Below the pieces are notes generated by a model. The model searched no databases. It was not told the DNA's origin and worked only from the letters and a program-made list of their open reading frames with translations. Positions 15,790-25,409 of a stretch of DNA of 64,000 bases are shown here, piece by piece. The position numbers and the translations under genes are program-made. The stretch's first letter is position 1, and every line of letters starts with the position of its first letter. Source of the stretch: Candidatus Rothia avicola (GTDB taxonomy: Bacteria > Actinomycetota > Actinomycetes > Actinomycetales > Micrococcaceae); assembly GCA_019115985.1 (NCBI GenBank), contig DXCN01000050.1:22636-86635 (forward strand), in the 5' to 3' direction.

Positions 15790-17871
15790 ATGGATACAAG
15801 TAAGACTCGGGCGAACCGTCGCCCTCGCAAGCGTTTTCTGCTAGCTGGTGGCACCTCTGCGCTGGCAATCGCCGCCCTGGTTGCTCCTGCTATTGGCTCT
15901 GCAACCCAGGCTCAGGCTGCTGACGCTGCTCCGCGCTACTTCTCGGTAGCTGCCGAACAGACCCAGGGTCTGCCTGGCCAGTACCAGGTAGCTCAGGCAG
16001 CTGACGGCTATATCTGGGTCACCGGCTCATCAGGCCGTCCGCCCATTGAAACCGCCACCATCGCTAAGGTCGACCCTGCAACCATGAAGATTGTGGCTTC
16101 TGCACAGTTGCAGACTACCGCTGCCAAGGACCGCAAGACCGGCGAGCAGCTGGGCTTCCAGATCGTTGGCCCCTACGGCATTGACACCGACGATGTTAAC
16201 GGCACCGTCTGGGTAACCAATACCCGCACCAACTCGGTCTCCGTCTACAGCCAGGCCAACATGGAACTGCTCTACACCTCCCTGGATGAGAACGCTGATA
16301 CCCAGGTTCTTAGCCACCCCCGCGAGGTGCTGGTTGACCCCTCCAAGGGCTACGCCTACGTTGGCAGCAACGCTTACATCACTGTCTTTGATCTGAAGAC
16401 TTACCAGGTGGTCAAGAAGATTGAGAGCCCCACGGATAATGCCGGTCGCCAGTCCAAGATGAACATGGCTCTGGATGAGAGCAGCGGGCGCCTCTTTGTC
16501 CCTGACCTGGCCGGTAACGTCCTGGAGGTTATTAACACCAATAGCCTGGAGGTTGTGGACAAGTTCCCGCTGACCATCCCGGTCGCTACCGCTAGCCTCA
16601 GCGCCTCAGACGTTGCCTACGATGCCTCCCTGAACGAACTCTACGTCTCCTCCCAGGGGAGCGACGGCTCTAACTCCGGTGTCGGTGTCTACGACGGCAC
16701 CACCGGCGCCTTCAAGACCTTTATTGATTTCGGTTCCCGTGCTGTGGGGTTGGATAACGACGAGGCCCGTGACCTGGTCTATGTTACCGACTTCGGTACC
16801 GGCCAGGTAGGAATCATCGACGGTGCCACCGACACCATTGTTGGCCTGGCCAACACCGGCGAACGGGGAGCTAACGACGTTGAGGTCCTGCAGGATGGCT
16901 CAGCCTTCGTGGTCAATAAGGCTACCTATGCTGAGAACGTAGAGGTTCCCTTCACCCTGGACTTCAACACCGGTGAATACCGTACCGCTAGCACCGAGCA
17001 AAAGGGTAAGGACGCAGAACTCACCCCCATCAGCGCTAACGCCTTCACCAAGATCCGTGCAACCGAGACCACCGCACCGGCGCCGGTCCCCAACCCCGAT
17101 GTTGAGCAGGTCAAGGCAGAAACCGCTGACGGTGCTACCGTGAGTACCGCTAAGGTGCTAGCTGACGGCTCCACCCTGGAGATCACCGGTACCGGCTGGA
17201 AGCACCCCAGCCAGGGCGGTTCTATTATCTCCGTCAAGGCTGACCGCGGGTCACTGAGCTACCAGAATGAGTCGGTGATCGCTTCGGTGGATGCTGATGC
17301 TGATGGCAACTGGACCCTGACCCTGCCCTTCCCCTCGGAGGCTAACGGCTACAACACCACCTGGGCTGAGGGTAGCAGCCATACCCTGCACTTCCTCAGC
17401 GGTTCCGCCAAGGAAGGTGATGTCGTTCGCTCACCCGTCCTGAACATCACTGTTGGTCCGGCTCAGGCTCCCGTGATAACCGCTGCTGATCCGGTTCAGC
17501 TGCCCTTCGCCGGTTACGGTGAGGTTATCGACGTGAAGAACCCCCCGGTTGTTCCCGAGCCCACCCCGGAGCCGACCGTAGCGCCGACTTCCGAGCCTAC
17601 GGCCAAGCCCACTGCCGAGCCCACCGTTGAACCGACTGTCGCTCCCACCGCTGAGCCCACCGCTGAGTCCACCGTGGCCCCCACAGTTGAGCCGACCGCT
17701 GAGCCCACCGTTGAGCCGACTGTTGCTCCTAGCGCTGAGCCCAGCCCCTCAGCTTCCTCTGGTAAGAAGCTGGCTTACACCGGTGCCTCTGTGGCTCTGG
17801 TAGCTGGCGCTGGTGCCCTGGCTGTCCTCGGCGGTCTGGTCATCCTGGCCCGTCGTCGCAAGCAGGCCTAA
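15790..17871 (+). CDS. Wall-anchored YVTN beta-propeller surface protein with LAYTG sorting signal
   Basis: The 693-residue protein has a long signal peptide ending near AQAADA. A beta-propeller follows (about 50-370) with repeated VWVTNTRTNSVSVY-, AYVGSNAYITVFD- and VYVTDFGTGQVGIIDGATD-like blades. A module at about 440-565 with EITGTGW and HTLHFLSGSAKEGD is related to the modules of the surface protein at 2256-4511. A Pro/Thr/Glu repeat stalk comes next, then LAYTG at 661-665, a hydrophobic helix and RRRKQA. LAxTG signals are known for class E sortases of actinobacteria. It follows the siderophore operon with its own leader and terminator. A role in iron-siderophore capture or adhesion is inferred. 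Confidence 0.85.
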   Translation: MDTSKTRANRRPRKRFLLAGGTSALAIAALVAPAIGSATQAQAADAAPRYFSVAAEQTQGLPGQYQVAQAADGYIWVTGSSGRPPIETATIAKVDPATMKIVASAQLQTTAAKDRKTGEQLGFQIVGPYGIDTDDVNGTVWVTNTRTNSVSVYSQANMELLYTSLDENADTQVLSHPREVLVDPSKGYAYVGSNAYITVFDLKTYQVVKKIESPTDNAGRQSKMNMALDESSGRLFVPDLAGNVLEVINTNSLEVVDKFPLTIPVATASLSASDVAYDASLNELYVSSQGSDGSNSGVGVYDGTTGAFKTFIDFGSRAVGLDNDEARDLVYVTDFGTGQVGIIDGATDTIVGLANTGERGANDVEVLQDGSAFVVNKATYAENVEVPFTLDFNTGEYRTASTEQKGKDAELTPISANAFTKIRATETTAPAPVPNPDVEQVKAETADGATVSTAKVLADGSTLEITGTGWKHPSQGGSIISVKADRGSLSYQNESVIASVDADADGNWTLTLPFPSEANGYNTTWAEGSSHTLHFLSGSAKEGDVVRSPVLNITVGPAQAPVITAADPVQLPFAGYGEVIDVKNPPVVPEPTPEPTVAPTSEPTAKPTAEPTVEPTVAPTAEPTAESTVAPTVEPTAEPTVEPTVAPSAEPSPSASSGKKLAYTGASVALVAGAGALAVLGGLVILARRRKQA
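17555..17750 (+). repeat. In-frame Pro-Thr-Glu codon repeats
   Basis: Imperfect 12-base units encoding EPTV, APTA and similar tetrapeptides form a wall-spanning stalk just before the sorting signal. Such tracts often vary in copy number between strains. Confidence 0.85.
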
Positions 17872-17910
17872 GCAGCTTACCCCTAGGGCGGCAAGCTAAA
17901 AGTCTGAAAC

Positions 17911-17943
17911 CCTCGCCCGGTGGAGATTATCCACCGGGCGGGG
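17911..17943 (+). terminator. Terminator after the LAYTG surface protein
   Basis: An 11-base perfect stem (17914-17924 with 17930-17940), extendable by about three pairs, surrounds a five-base loop. The following sequence is only weakly T-rich. Confidence 0.65.
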
Positions 17944-18315
17944 GTCTATTCATTTCAGGGGTCGACGGTGGGCCAGTGAGTGGGGTATCACCAGAAAAAG
18001 TTGTCAAGCCCCCTGTTACAAGCCGGGCTACCGTGATAGGCTAGGGGGCACGTGTGATTACGTATACCTTATCGTGAGCACACGGCCACGGATTTCTTCG
18101 TGCCACAGCATAATGCCGCTCACTGGCGGGGTTCGCCCGCTGAGGCGGGTCCAGATGCTCGGGGGCATGATTAAATCCCAGGCGCGTCCGCCAACTCTCG
18201 CCACCAAAACAGAGGTGACCAGCAGACCGGCGCGTCAACATCCCGTAGAAATGTTCCGCAAGGCTGGCTCACAAGATATACCGTGTGTCGGAACCGGCGA
18301 GACGACAGGAGAAAT
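17944..18315 (+). promoter_or_regulatory. Leader and promoter region of the spc operon
   Basis: No gene is seen in these 372 bases. A TAGGCT hexamer at 18037-18042 looks like an actinobacterial -10, with only a weak -35 (TGTTAC at 18014-18019, 17 bases away). The inferred untranslated leader would be about 270 bases and contains short inverted repeats. The Shine-Dalgarno AGGAG is at 18307-18311. Confidence 0.4.
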
Positions 18316-18687
18316 ATGATTCAGCAGGAGTCACGACTCAAGGTTGCTGACAACACCGGTGCGAAGGAAATCCTGACCATCCGTGTTCTCGGTGGCTCAA
18401 AGCGTCGTTACGCAGGCATTGGCGACATCATCGTCGCAACCGTCAAGGACGCAATCCCCGGCGGTACCGTAAAGAAGGGCGATGTTGTTAAGGCAGTAGT
18501 CGTCCGCACCAAGAAGGAAGTTCGTCGTCCCGACGGCTCCTACATCAAGTTCGACGAGAACTCAGCAGTAATTCTCAAGAACACCGATGGTGACCCCCGT
18601 GGCACCCGTATCTTCGGACCTGTTGGCCGCGAACTGCGCGACAAGAAGTTCATGAAGATCATTTCACTTGCTCCGGAGGTGCTCTAA
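18316..18687 (+). CDS. rplN: 50S ribosomal protein L14
   Basis: From ATG 18316 the 123-residue protein begins [18 protein letters not shown], the canonical L14 N-terminus, and ends with LAPEVL. An upstream in-frame start at 18283 would add 11 unrelated residues and lacks support. L14 binds 23S rRNA at the subunit interface. It is the first gene of this spc operon; the usual upstream partners rpmC and rpsQ are absent here. Confidence 0.98.
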   Translation: MIQQESRLKVADNTGAKEILTIRVLGGSKRRYAGIGDIIVATVKDAIPGGTVKKGDVVKAVVVRTKKEVRRPDGSYIKFDENSAVILKNTDGDPRGTRIFGPVGRELRDKKFMKIISLAPEVL

Positions 18688-18690
18688 CTC

Positions 18691-19026
18691 ATGGCTAAGA
18701 TCAAGTCTGGCGACCTGGTACAGGTTATTTCAGGTGCAGATAAGGGTAAGCAGGGCAAGGTTCTGAAGGTATTCCCCAAGACCGAGCGCGTGCTGGTTGA
18801 AGGCGTTAAGATCGTCACCAAGCACAACAAGGCTAACCCCATGACCGGCGAAGCTGGCGGCATCGAAAAGGTTGAGGCACCGATTCACGTTTCAAACGTT
18901 GCAATCGTTGATCCCGAGACCAAGAAGCCGACCCGCGTTGGTTACCGCCTCGAGACCGTAGAGCGCAATGGCAAGGAACGCACTGTTCGCGTTCGCGTTG
19001 CCAAGAGCTCGGGTAAGGACATCTAA
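18691..19026 (+). CDS. rplX: 50S ribosomal protein L24
   Basis: The 111-residue protein carries the KOW motif [16 protein letters not shown] near residues 15-30. It initiates 50S assembly. It starts three bases after rplN and overlaps the rplE start by one base. Confidence 0.98.
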   Translation: MAKIKSGDLVQVISGADKGKQGKVLKVFPKTERVLVEGVKIVTKHNKANPMTGEAGGIEKVEAPIHVSNVAIVDPETKKPTRVGYRLETVERNGKERTVRVRVAKSSGKDI

Positions 19027-19586
19027 TGACCGAAGCAAAGATTACCCCTCGTTTCAAGACTAAGTTCAACGAAGTAGTCACCCCCGCCCTGCAGGAAGAG
19101 TTCAAGTACGAGAACATCATGCAGGCACCGAAGATCGTTAAGGTCGTCGTTAACATGGGTGTTGGTGAAGCTGCTAAGGACGCGAAGCTCATGGATGGTG
19201 CTATCCGCGACCTCACCGCTATCACCGGTCAGAAGCCGCTCGTTACCCGCGCGAAGAAGTCCATCGCACAGTTCAAGCTGCGCGAAGGTCAGCCCATCGG
19301 CGCACACGTCACCCTCCGTGGCGATCGCATGTGGGAATTCCTCGACCGCCTCGTCACCCTGGCACTTCCCCGTATCCGCGACTTCCGCGGCCTCTCGGAC
19401 CGCCAGTTCGACGGTAACGGTAACTACACCTTCGGTCTGACCGAACAGTCCATGTTCCACGAAATCGATCAGGACTCAATTGATCGCGTACGTGGTATGG
19501 ACATCACCGTAGTAACCACCGCAAAGACCGACGATGAAGGCCGTGCGCTTCTGAAGGCACTCGGCTTCCCGTTCAAGACCCAGTAA
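19026..19586 (+). CDS. rplE: 50S ribosomal protein L5
   Basis: The 186-residue protein has the L5 blocks [29 protein letters not shown] and [10 protein letters not shown]. It binds 5S rRNA in the central protuberance. rpsN (S14), which often follows rplE, is not present in the 67-base gap before rpsH. Confidence 0.98.
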   Translation: MTEAKITPRFKTKFNEVVTPALQEEFKYENIMQAPKIVKVVVNMGVGEAAKDAKLMDGAIRDLTAITGQKPLVTRAKKSIAQFKLREGQPIGAHVTLRGDRMWEFLDRLVTLALPRIRDFRGLSDRQFDGNGNYTFGLTEQSMFHEIDQDSIDRVRGMDITVVTTAKTDDEGRALLKALGFPFKTQ

Positions 19587-19653
19587 CGACTACGTTATAG
19601 GTCCGCACCGAATCACGGTGAGGAAACCATAACGAGGAAGGGCTCAGCCCACC

Positions 19654-20052
19654 ATGACTATGACAGATCCTGTCGCAGATATGCTGACCCGTTTGCGCAA
19701 CGCAAACTCAGCGCATCACGACACCGTGTCAATGCCTTACTCCAAGCTCAAGGCTCGCATCGCCGAGATCCTCAAGGCTGAAGGCTACATCGCTGACTTC
19801 AAGGAAGAGGAAGCAAAGGTCGGTAAGACCCTCACCCTCGAACTGAAGTTCGGCCCCTCACGTGAGCGCTCCATCGTAGGCGTTCGCCGCATTTCCAAGC
19901 CGGGTTTGCGTGTATACGCAAAGTCCACCAACCTGCCCCAGGTACACGGTGGCCTCGGCATCGCAATCCTGTCAACCTCTTCAGGTCTGCTCACTGACAA
20001 GCAGGCTGCGAAGAAGGGTGTTGGCGGCGAAGTCGTCGCTTACATCTGGTAG
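19654..20052 (+). CDS. rpsH: 30S ribosomal protein S8
   Basis: The 132-residue protein has the N-terminal [15 protein letters not shown] motif and the C-terminal [22 protein letters not shown] loop of S8. In Escherichia coli S8 represses the spc operon by binding near its own end of the transcript. Whether that holds here cannot be judged. Confidence 0.98.
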   Translation: MTMTDPVADMLTRLRNANSAHHDTVSMPYSKLKARIAEILKAEGYIADFKEEEAKVGKTLTLELKFGPSRERSIVGVRRISKPGLRVYAKSTNLPQVHGGLGIAILSTSSGLLTDKQAAKKGVGGEVVAYIW

Positions 20053-20076
20053 TCGGTAGAAGAGAAAGGAAGAAGA

Positions 20077-20613
20077 ATGTCACGTATTGGACGTCTCCCC
20101 ATCTCGGTTCCTGCCGGCGTTGAGGTAAAGATTGACGGCAACGTAGTTGTTGTTAAGGGTGCAAAGGGCGAACTGACCCACGAGGTTGCTGCTCCCATCA
20201 CCGTTGCACTCGAAGACGGTGTTGTCACCGTTTCTCGCCCGAACGATGAGCGTGCATCACGTTCACTGCACGGCCTGACCCGCACCCTGATTCAGAACAT
20301 GATCATCGGTGTTGCCGAGGGCTACTCCAAGAAGCTCGAAATCGTTGGTACCGGTTACCGTGTAACCGCTAAGGGTTCCGACCTCGAGTTCGCACTTGGC
20401 TACTCACACCCCATCACCATCGAAGCACCCGAGGGTATCACCTTCGCTGTTGAGGGCGCTAACAAGCTGACCGTTTCCGGTATCAGCAAGCAGCAGGTAG
20501 GCCAGGTAGCCGCTAACATCCGCGGTCTGCGTAAGCCCGATCCCTACAAGGGTAAGGGTGTTCGCTACGAAGGCGAGCAGATCCGTCGCAAGGTCGGAAA
20601 GGCTGGTAAGTAA
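20077..20613 (+). CDS. rplF: 50S ribosomal protein L6
   Basis: The 178-residue protein begins [15 protein letters not shown] and ends with the conserved [16 protein letters not shown] segment. It lies near the sarcin-ricin loop and GTPase centre. A good AAAGGA Shine-Dalgarno precedes ATG 20077. Confidence 0.98.
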   Translation: MSRIGRLPISVPAGVEVKIDGNVVVVKGAKGELTHEVAAPITVALEDGVVTVSRPNDERASRSLHGLTRTLIQNMIIGVAEGYSKKLEIVGTGYRVTAKGSDLEFALGYSHPITIEAPEGITFAVEGANKLTVSGISKQQVGQVAANIRGLRKPDPYKGKGVRYEGEQIRRKVGKAGK

Positions 20614-20615
20614 CA

Positions 20616-20975
20616 ATGGCTGTAAAGACTAAGTCAGCACAGCGCGCACGCCGTCACGCACGCGTCCGCAAGTACGTTTCAGGCACCGCAGCACGCCCCC
20701 GCCTGTCCGTCACTCGCTCAGCTCGTCACATGTTCGTTCAGGTTATCGACGATACCAAGGGCCTGACCCTGGCATCAGCTTCCACCATGGAAGCAGACCT
20801 GCGCGCAGCAGAGCTGGACAAGACCGCTAAGGCAAAGCGCGTCGGCGAACTCGTCGCCGAGCGTGCCAAGGCAGCAGGCATCGAAGCAGTTGTCTTCGAC
20901 CGCGGTGGTAACAAGTACCACGGCCGTGTCGCAGCAGTCGCAGAAGGCGCACGCGAAGGAGGTCTGGCACTCTAA
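20616..20975 (+). CDS. rplR: 50S ribosomal protein L18
   Basis: The 119-residue protein has an Arg-rich N-terminus ([20 protein letters not shown]) and the C-terminal [16 protein letters not shown] block. It binds 5S rRNA together with L5. It overlaps rpsE by one base. Confidence 0.98.
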   Translation: MAVKTKSAQRARRHARVRKYVSGTAARPRLSVTRSARHMFVQVIDDTKGLTLASASTMEADLRAAELDKTAKAKRVGELVAERAKAAGIEAVVFDRGGNKYHGRVAAVAEGAREGGLAL

Positions 20976-21658
20976 TGAGCGAGCAGACTGTAAACGAAAA
21001 GGAAACTCAGGTGACTGAAGCAACCGCAGAAGCTACCGCTGAAACCTCCGAGAAGCGCGAAGCCCGCCGTAACGAGCGCGGCGAACGCCGCGGTAACCGC
21101 GGTGAGCGCCGCAATAACCGCGGCCGCGAAGAAGAGAAGGACAAGTTCATCGAGCGCGTTGTCACCATCAACCGCGTCTCCAAGGTCGTCAAGGGTGGTC
21201 GTCGCTTCAGCTTCACCGCACTCGTCGTTGTTGGTGACGGTAACGGTATGGTTGGCGTTGGCTACGGCAAGGCGAAGGAAGTTCCCGCAGCTATCTCCAA
21301 GGGCGTTGAAGAAGCAAAGAAGAACTTCTTCCGCGTACCCCGCGTTGAAGGCCGCACCATTCCTCACCGCGTTCAGGGTGAAGCAGCAGCAGGCGTAGTT
21401 ATGCTCCGCCCCGCTACCGCTGGTACCGGTGTTATCGCTGGTGGTCCCGTTCGTGCCGTACTTGAGGCAGCAGGCATCCACGATGTTCTGTCCAAGTCAC
21501 TCGGTTCATCGAACCAGATCAACATTGTCCACGCGACCATCGAAGCACTGCGTCAGCTCGAAGAGCCTGTAGCAGTTGCTGCACGCCGTGGTCTTCCCCA
21601 GGACGAGGTTATCCCCGGCTTCCTGCGTGTCGCTCAGTCTGAAAAGGCAGGTGCCTAA
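20975..21658 (+). CDS. rpsE: 30S ribosomal protein S5
   Basis: The 227-residue protein has the S5 N-domain ([20 protein letters not shown]) and the [15 protein letters not shown] loop. It is longer than the roughly 166-residue E. coli protein because of an N-terminal extension of about 50 residues. That extension is rich in Arg, Gly and Asn and probably disordered, as is common in high-GC Gram-positives. Confidence 0.98.
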   Translation: MSEQTVNEKETQVTEATAEATAETSEKREARRNERGERRGNRGERRNNRGREEEKDKFIERVVTINRVSKVVKGGRRFSFTALVVVGDGNGMVGVGYGKAKEVPAAISKGVEEAKKNFFRVPRVEGRTIPHRVQGEAAAGVVMLRPATAGTGVIAGGPVRAVLEAAGIHDVLSKSLGSSNQINIVHATIEALRQLEEPVAVAARRGLPQDEVIPGFLRVAQSEKAGA

Positions 21659-21867
21659 TGACCGGTAAGCGTATTCAGCCCAGCGACGCAAAGCTGGAAA
21701 TCACCCAGATCAAGTCCTACGTCGGTGAGAAGCAGAACATGCGCGACACCCTCCGTTCCCTGGGCCTCAAGCGCCCCGGCAACAAGGTTGTTCGCACTGC
21801 TGATCCCGTCACCTGCGGCATGATCAACACCGTAGCTCACCTGGTTCAGGTTGAGGAGGTCAAGTAA
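21658..21867 (+). CDS. rpmD: 50S ribosomal protein L30
   Basis: The 69-residue protein overlaps rpsE by one base. It shows the L30 pattern [23 protein letters not shown] and ends at the [14 protein letters not shown] strand. Confidence 0.97.
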   Translation: MTGKRIQPSDAKLEITQIKSYVGEKQNMRDTLRSLGLKRPGNKVVRTADPVTCGMINTVAHLVQVEEVK

Positions 21868-21869
21868 AG

Positions 21870-22322
21870 ATGGCAAACAACGACGCTATCAAGATTCACG
21901 ATCTGCGCCCGGCTCCGGGTGCCCACAAGGCTAAGACCCGCGTAGGCCGCGGTGAAGGCTCAAAGGGTAAGACCGCAGGTCGCGGTACCAAGGGTACCAA
22001 GGCACGCTACCAGGTTCGCGCCGGCTTCGAAGGTGGTCAGCTTCCGCTGCACATGCGCCTTCCCAAGCTGCGCGGCTTCAAGAACCCCTTCCGCACCGAG
22101 TACCAGGTTGTTAACCTGGACCGTATCGCGGAACTGTTCCCCGAGGGCGGCGACATCACCGTTGACGCTCTGGTAGCAGCTGGCGCAGTTCGCAAGAACG
22201 AACTGGTCAAGGTTCTGGGTACCGGCGAAATCTCAGCAGCCTACAACGTAACCGTTGACAAGGTTTCTGAGTCAGCTAAGGCCAAGATTGAGGCTGCTGG
22301 CGGTTCTGTAACCGTCAAGTAG
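21870..22322 (+). CDS. rplO: 50S ribosomal protein L15
   Basis: The 150-residue protein has the Gly/Lys-rich [20 protein letters not shown] tract and the [14 protein letters not shown] motif. It is the last gene before a strong terminator, so secY is driven separately. Confidence 0.98.
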   Translation: MANNDAIKIHDLRPAPGAHKAKTRVGRGEGSKGKTAGRGTKGTKARYQVRAGFEGGQLPLHMRLPKLRGFKNPFRTEYQVVNLDRIAELFPEGGDITVDALVAAGAVRKNELVKVLGTGEISAAYNVTVDKVSESAKAKIEAAGGSVTVK

Positions 22323-22367
22323 TCCCCTGACGCACCGGGGTAACCCGGACGCAGCAAACTATTGTGG

Positions 22368-22404
22368 GGTGCCCCGCTCACTTCGGTGGGCGGGGCACCT
22401 TTCT
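22368..22404 (+). terminator. Terminator of the spc operon
   Basis: A 14-base stem (22368-22381 with 22386-22399) closed by a TTCG tetraloop is followed by TTTCTT. It separates rplO from secY. Confidence 0.9.
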
Positions 22405-22539
22405 TGACGCTCAGAGGGCCTGCGCTACACACAAAAGACTTTTAAGCGATAGACTGGACAGGATTGTGTACCCGCCCCGTCCACCTGCCAGTGGCAGGTT
22501 GCCCGGGGCAACCTAATTTTTTGTCTCACAGGAGGACAT

Positions 22540-23850
22540 GTGCTGACCGCTTTCGGACGGGCTTTCAAGACGCCCGACCTGCGTAATAAGCTGCTGTTCA
22601 CCCTGGGTATTATCGTGATCTACCGCGTGGGCGTCTTTATTCCTGCCCCCGGTGTCTCCTACGGAAATGTGCAGCAGTGCCTGTCGACCGTTACCGCAAG
22701 CGGTGGCGTTTACGACATGATTAACCTCTTTAGCGGTGGCGCGCTGCTCCAGCTATCGATTTTTGCCCTGGGCGTTATGCCTTACATTACCGCGAGCATT
22801 ATTGTTCAGCTGCTTCGCGTTGTCATTCCCCGCTTCCAGCAGCTCCATGAGGAAGGTGCCCAGGGGCAGACCAAGCTGACCCAGTACACCCGCTACCTCA
22901 CCATTTTGCTGGCCCTACTGAACGCCACCACCATTGTGTCGCTGGCTCGCTCGGGTATGCTCTTACAGGGCTGCACCCTGCCGATTATCCCCGATGACGG
23001 CATCTGGAACATCCTGCTGATTATCACCGCTTTGACTGCCGGTACCGGTGTGGTCATGTGGCTGGGTGAACAGATCACCGAAAAGGGCGTGGGCAATGGT
23101 ATGTCCCTGCTGATTTTCACCTCGATCGCAGCGTCCTTCCCCTCCGCTTTTGGCTCCATTCTGCAGACCCAGGGCTGGGGCATCTTCTCCGCAGTTCTCG
23201 CGGTCGGCCTGCTAGTTATCGTTGCGGTTGTCTTCGTTGAGCAGTCCCAGCGTCGTATCCCCGTCCAGTACGCCAAGCGAATGATTGGTCGCAGGACCAT
23301 CGGCGGTACCACCACCTACATTCCTCTCAAGGTCAATATGGCCGGCGTTATCCCCATCATCTTCGCTTCCTCCATGCTGATGGTGCCCGGCCTCATCGCC
23401 CGGTTCAACACCCCCTCAGACGGCTCAGCCCCACCCGAGTGGGTCAACTGGATCAATACCTACCTGGTCATGGGCGATCACCCGCTCTACATGACCCTCT
23501 ACTTCCTGCTGATTCTGGGTTTTGCCTACTTCTATGTCTCCATCACCTTCAACACCGAAGAAGTTGCGGGCAACATGAAGAAGTACGGCGGTTTCATCCC
23601 CGGTATCCGTGCAGGCCGCCCTACCCAGGAATACCTGAGCTACGTGCTCAACCGAATTACCCTGCCCGGCGCTATCTACCTAGCCCTACTAGCGCTCCTA
23701 CCGCTGGTAGCCTTCGTCCTCTTCGGCGCCAACCAGAATTTCCCGCTCGGCGGTGCCTCACTGCTGATCGTTATCGGCGTTGGCCTTGACACCGTCAAGC
23801 AAATCGACGCCCAGCTCCAACAACGCAACTACGAAGGACTGCTCCGATGA
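22540..23850 (+). CDS. secY: Preprotein translocase subunit SecY
   Basis: The 436-residue polytopic protein starts at GTG 22540 behind AGGAGG. It has ten expected helices and the SecY signatures MPYITASIIVQLL and NGMSLLIF. The cytosolic loop carries IPVQYAKRMIG. It is the channel of the Sec translocon. The gene overlaps adk by four bases. Confidence 0.98.
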   Translation: MLTAFGRAFKTPDLRNKLLFTLGIIVIYRVGVFIPAPGVSYGNVQQCLSTVTASGGVYDMINLFSGGALLQLSIFALGVMPYITASIIVQLLRVVIPRFQQLHEEGAQGQTKLTQYTRYLTILLALLNATTIVSLARSGMLLQGCTLPIIPDDGIWNILLIITALTAGTGVVMWLGEQITEKGVGNGMSLLIFTSIAASFPSAFGSILQTQGWGIFSAVLAVGLLVIVAVVFVEQSQRRIPVQYAKRMIGRRTIGGTTTYIPLKVNMAGVIPIIFASSMLMVPGLIARFNTPSDGSAPPEWVNWINTYLVMGDHPLYMTLYFLLILGFAYFYVSITFNTEEVAGNMKKYGGFIPGIRAGRPTQEYLSYVLNRITLPGAIYLALLALLPLVAFVLFGANQNFPLGGASLLIVIGVGLDTVKQIDAQLQQRNYEGLLR

Positions 23851-24410
23851 ACCGTCTGCTCATCATTGGCCCTCCCGGCGCCGGTAAAGGTACCCAGGCC
23901 GTTAAAATCGCTGAAAAGCTGAACATTCCCGCTATCTCTACCGGCGATATCTTCCGCAAGAACATCAAGGAAGAAACTGAGCTGGGTAAGGAAGCCAAGA
24001 GCTACATCGACTCAGGCAACCTGGTTCCCGACTCCGTCACCAACCGCATGGTACGTGCCCGCCTGGCGGAGGACGACACCGCCAACGGCTTCCTGCTCGA
24101 TGGCTACCCCCGCAACACCGCCCAGGTTGGTGAGCTCGACACTATCCTGGCAGACATGGGTCAGGAAATTGGTCAGGTACTCCTGCTGGTAGCTGACAAC
24201 GACGAACTGGTCGAACGTCTGCTGGGGCGCGCCGCTAAGGAAGGCCGTTCAGACGACAACGAAGAGGTCATTCGCCACCGCCTCAAGGTCTACGAAGAAG
24301 AAACCGCACCTCTCGTAGCTATCTACACCGAGCGCGGCCTCGTGACCGAAATTGACGGTCTCGGCGAGATTGACCAAGTCACCGCCCGAATCATGGACGC
24401 ACTCAAGTAA
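23847..24410 (+). CDS. adk: Adenylate kinase
   Basis: The 187-residue short-type enzyme interconverts AMP plus ATP with two ADP. The P-loop GPPGAGKGT lies near residues 8-16 and the AMP-binding DGYPRN motif near 85. The LID is the short form without zinc cysteines. ATG overlaps the secY stop. Confidence 0.98.
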   Translation: MNRLLIIGPPGAGKGTQAVKIAEKLNIPAISTGDIFRKNIKEETELGKEAKSYIDSGNLVPDSVTNRMVRARLAEDDTANGFLLDGYPRNTAQVGELDTILADMGQEIGQVLLLVADNDELVERLLGRAAKEGRSDDNEEVIRHRLKVYEEETAPLVAIYTERGLVTEIDGLGEIDQVTARIMDALK

Positions 24411-24421
24411 ACGTCTGCTCC

Positions 24422-24458
24422 ACCTGTGCCCCCGGTCATTGCGGGGGCACAGGTTTTT
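24422..24458 (+). terminator. Terminator after adk
   Basis: A 13-base perfect stem (24422-24434 with 24442-24454) is followed by a run of Ts. It splits adk from map. Confidence 0.88.
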
Positions 24459-24522
24459 AAAGCAGACTGGTGTAGTTTGACTCCACTACATCACGCACAA
24501 AACCTAGCCAGGAAAGAGCACT

Positions 24523-25356
24523 ATGCGCCGCATCGAATACAAAACAGACCGCCAGCTTGCTGAAATGGCCAGAGCAGGTGTGATTACCTCCCGTGCCCTG
24601 GACGCAGCGGTAGCAGCTGCTGCCCCCGGCGTTACTACCGCCGAACTCGATACGGTCTTCCGCGGCGTCCTCGCTGAACACGGCGCAGGCTCCAACTTCC
24701 TGGGCTACTACGACTATCCAGCAACCATCTGCACATCGGTTAACGATGAGGTCGTTCACGGAATCCCCGGCCCCCGCGTCTTACACGACGGGGACATGAT
24801 CTCCATTGACGGCGGTGCTACCGTCCAGGACGCCCGTGGCACCACCTGGCATGGGGACTCAGCCCGCACCGCCCTCATCGGCGAGGTGTCAGATGCCCGC
24901 CGTGAACTCTCAGAGATCACCCGCGCAGCCCTCTGGCAGGGCATCGCAGCGCTCTCCACCGCCAAAAAAATTGGCGAAGTCGGCTTCGCCATCGAAAACT
25001 TCGTTCGCCAAGAAACCGGCGACAAATACGGGATCATCGAAGACTTCGTAGGCCACGGTATTGGTACCTCCATGCACATGGCCCCCGACGTGCTCAACTA
25101 TGCCGCCCGCGACCTCGGCCCCCGCGTCAAAAAGGGCATGGCCTTGGCCATCGAACCCATGCTCGTAACCGGTGGAATCGAAACCGTCACCCTCGAGGAC
25201 GACTGGACCATCAAAACCGTCGATGGGGGAGACGCCTGCCAGTGGGAACACTCCGTCTGCATCCACTCCGAAGGTATCTGGGTCCTCACCGCAGAGGACG
25301 GCGGCGCCTCCGAACTCTCCAAACTCGGCGTCACCGTCAAACCCATCCCCGCCTAA
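24523..25356 (+). CDS. map: Methionine aminopeptidase, type I
   Basis: The 277-residue enzyme removes initiator methionine. Metal-ligand blocks are seen in order: ISIDGGA (Asp), WHGDSART (Asp), [12 protein letters not shown] (His), AIEPM (Glu) and the C-terminal QWEHS (Glu). It begins with [16 protein letters not shown] good GGAAAG Shine-Dalgarno precedes ATG 24523. rlmN follows after 53 bases. Confidence 0.96.
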   Translation: MRRIEYKTDRQLAEMARAGVITSRALDAAVAAAAPGVTTAELDTVFRGVLAEHGAGSNFLGYYDYPATICTSVNDEVVHGIPGPRVLHDGDMISIDGGATVQDARGTTWHGDSARTALIGEVSDARRELSEITRAALWQGIAALSTAKKIGEVGFAIENFVRQETGDKYGIIEDFVGHGIGTSMHMAPDVLNYAARDLGPRVKKGMALAIEPMLVTGGIETVTLEDDWTIKTVDGGDACQWEHSVCIHSEGIWVLTAEDGGASELSKLGVTVKPIPA

Positions 25357-25409
25357 ACCGCGCACCCCAACCCCAGCGTCCGCCCCGTATCGCACCGAAA
25401 GCAACAGCC

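Noticed and set aside
17555..17750. Regular short repeats that could suggest CRISPR or a tandem element
   Set aside because: The units are in-frame EPT/APT codons of a wall-protein stalk and have no unique spacers.
19587..19653. Possible rpsN between rplE and rpsH
   Set aside because: Only 67 bases, with no CxxC-rich 61-residue S14 frame; the gene must lie elsewhere.
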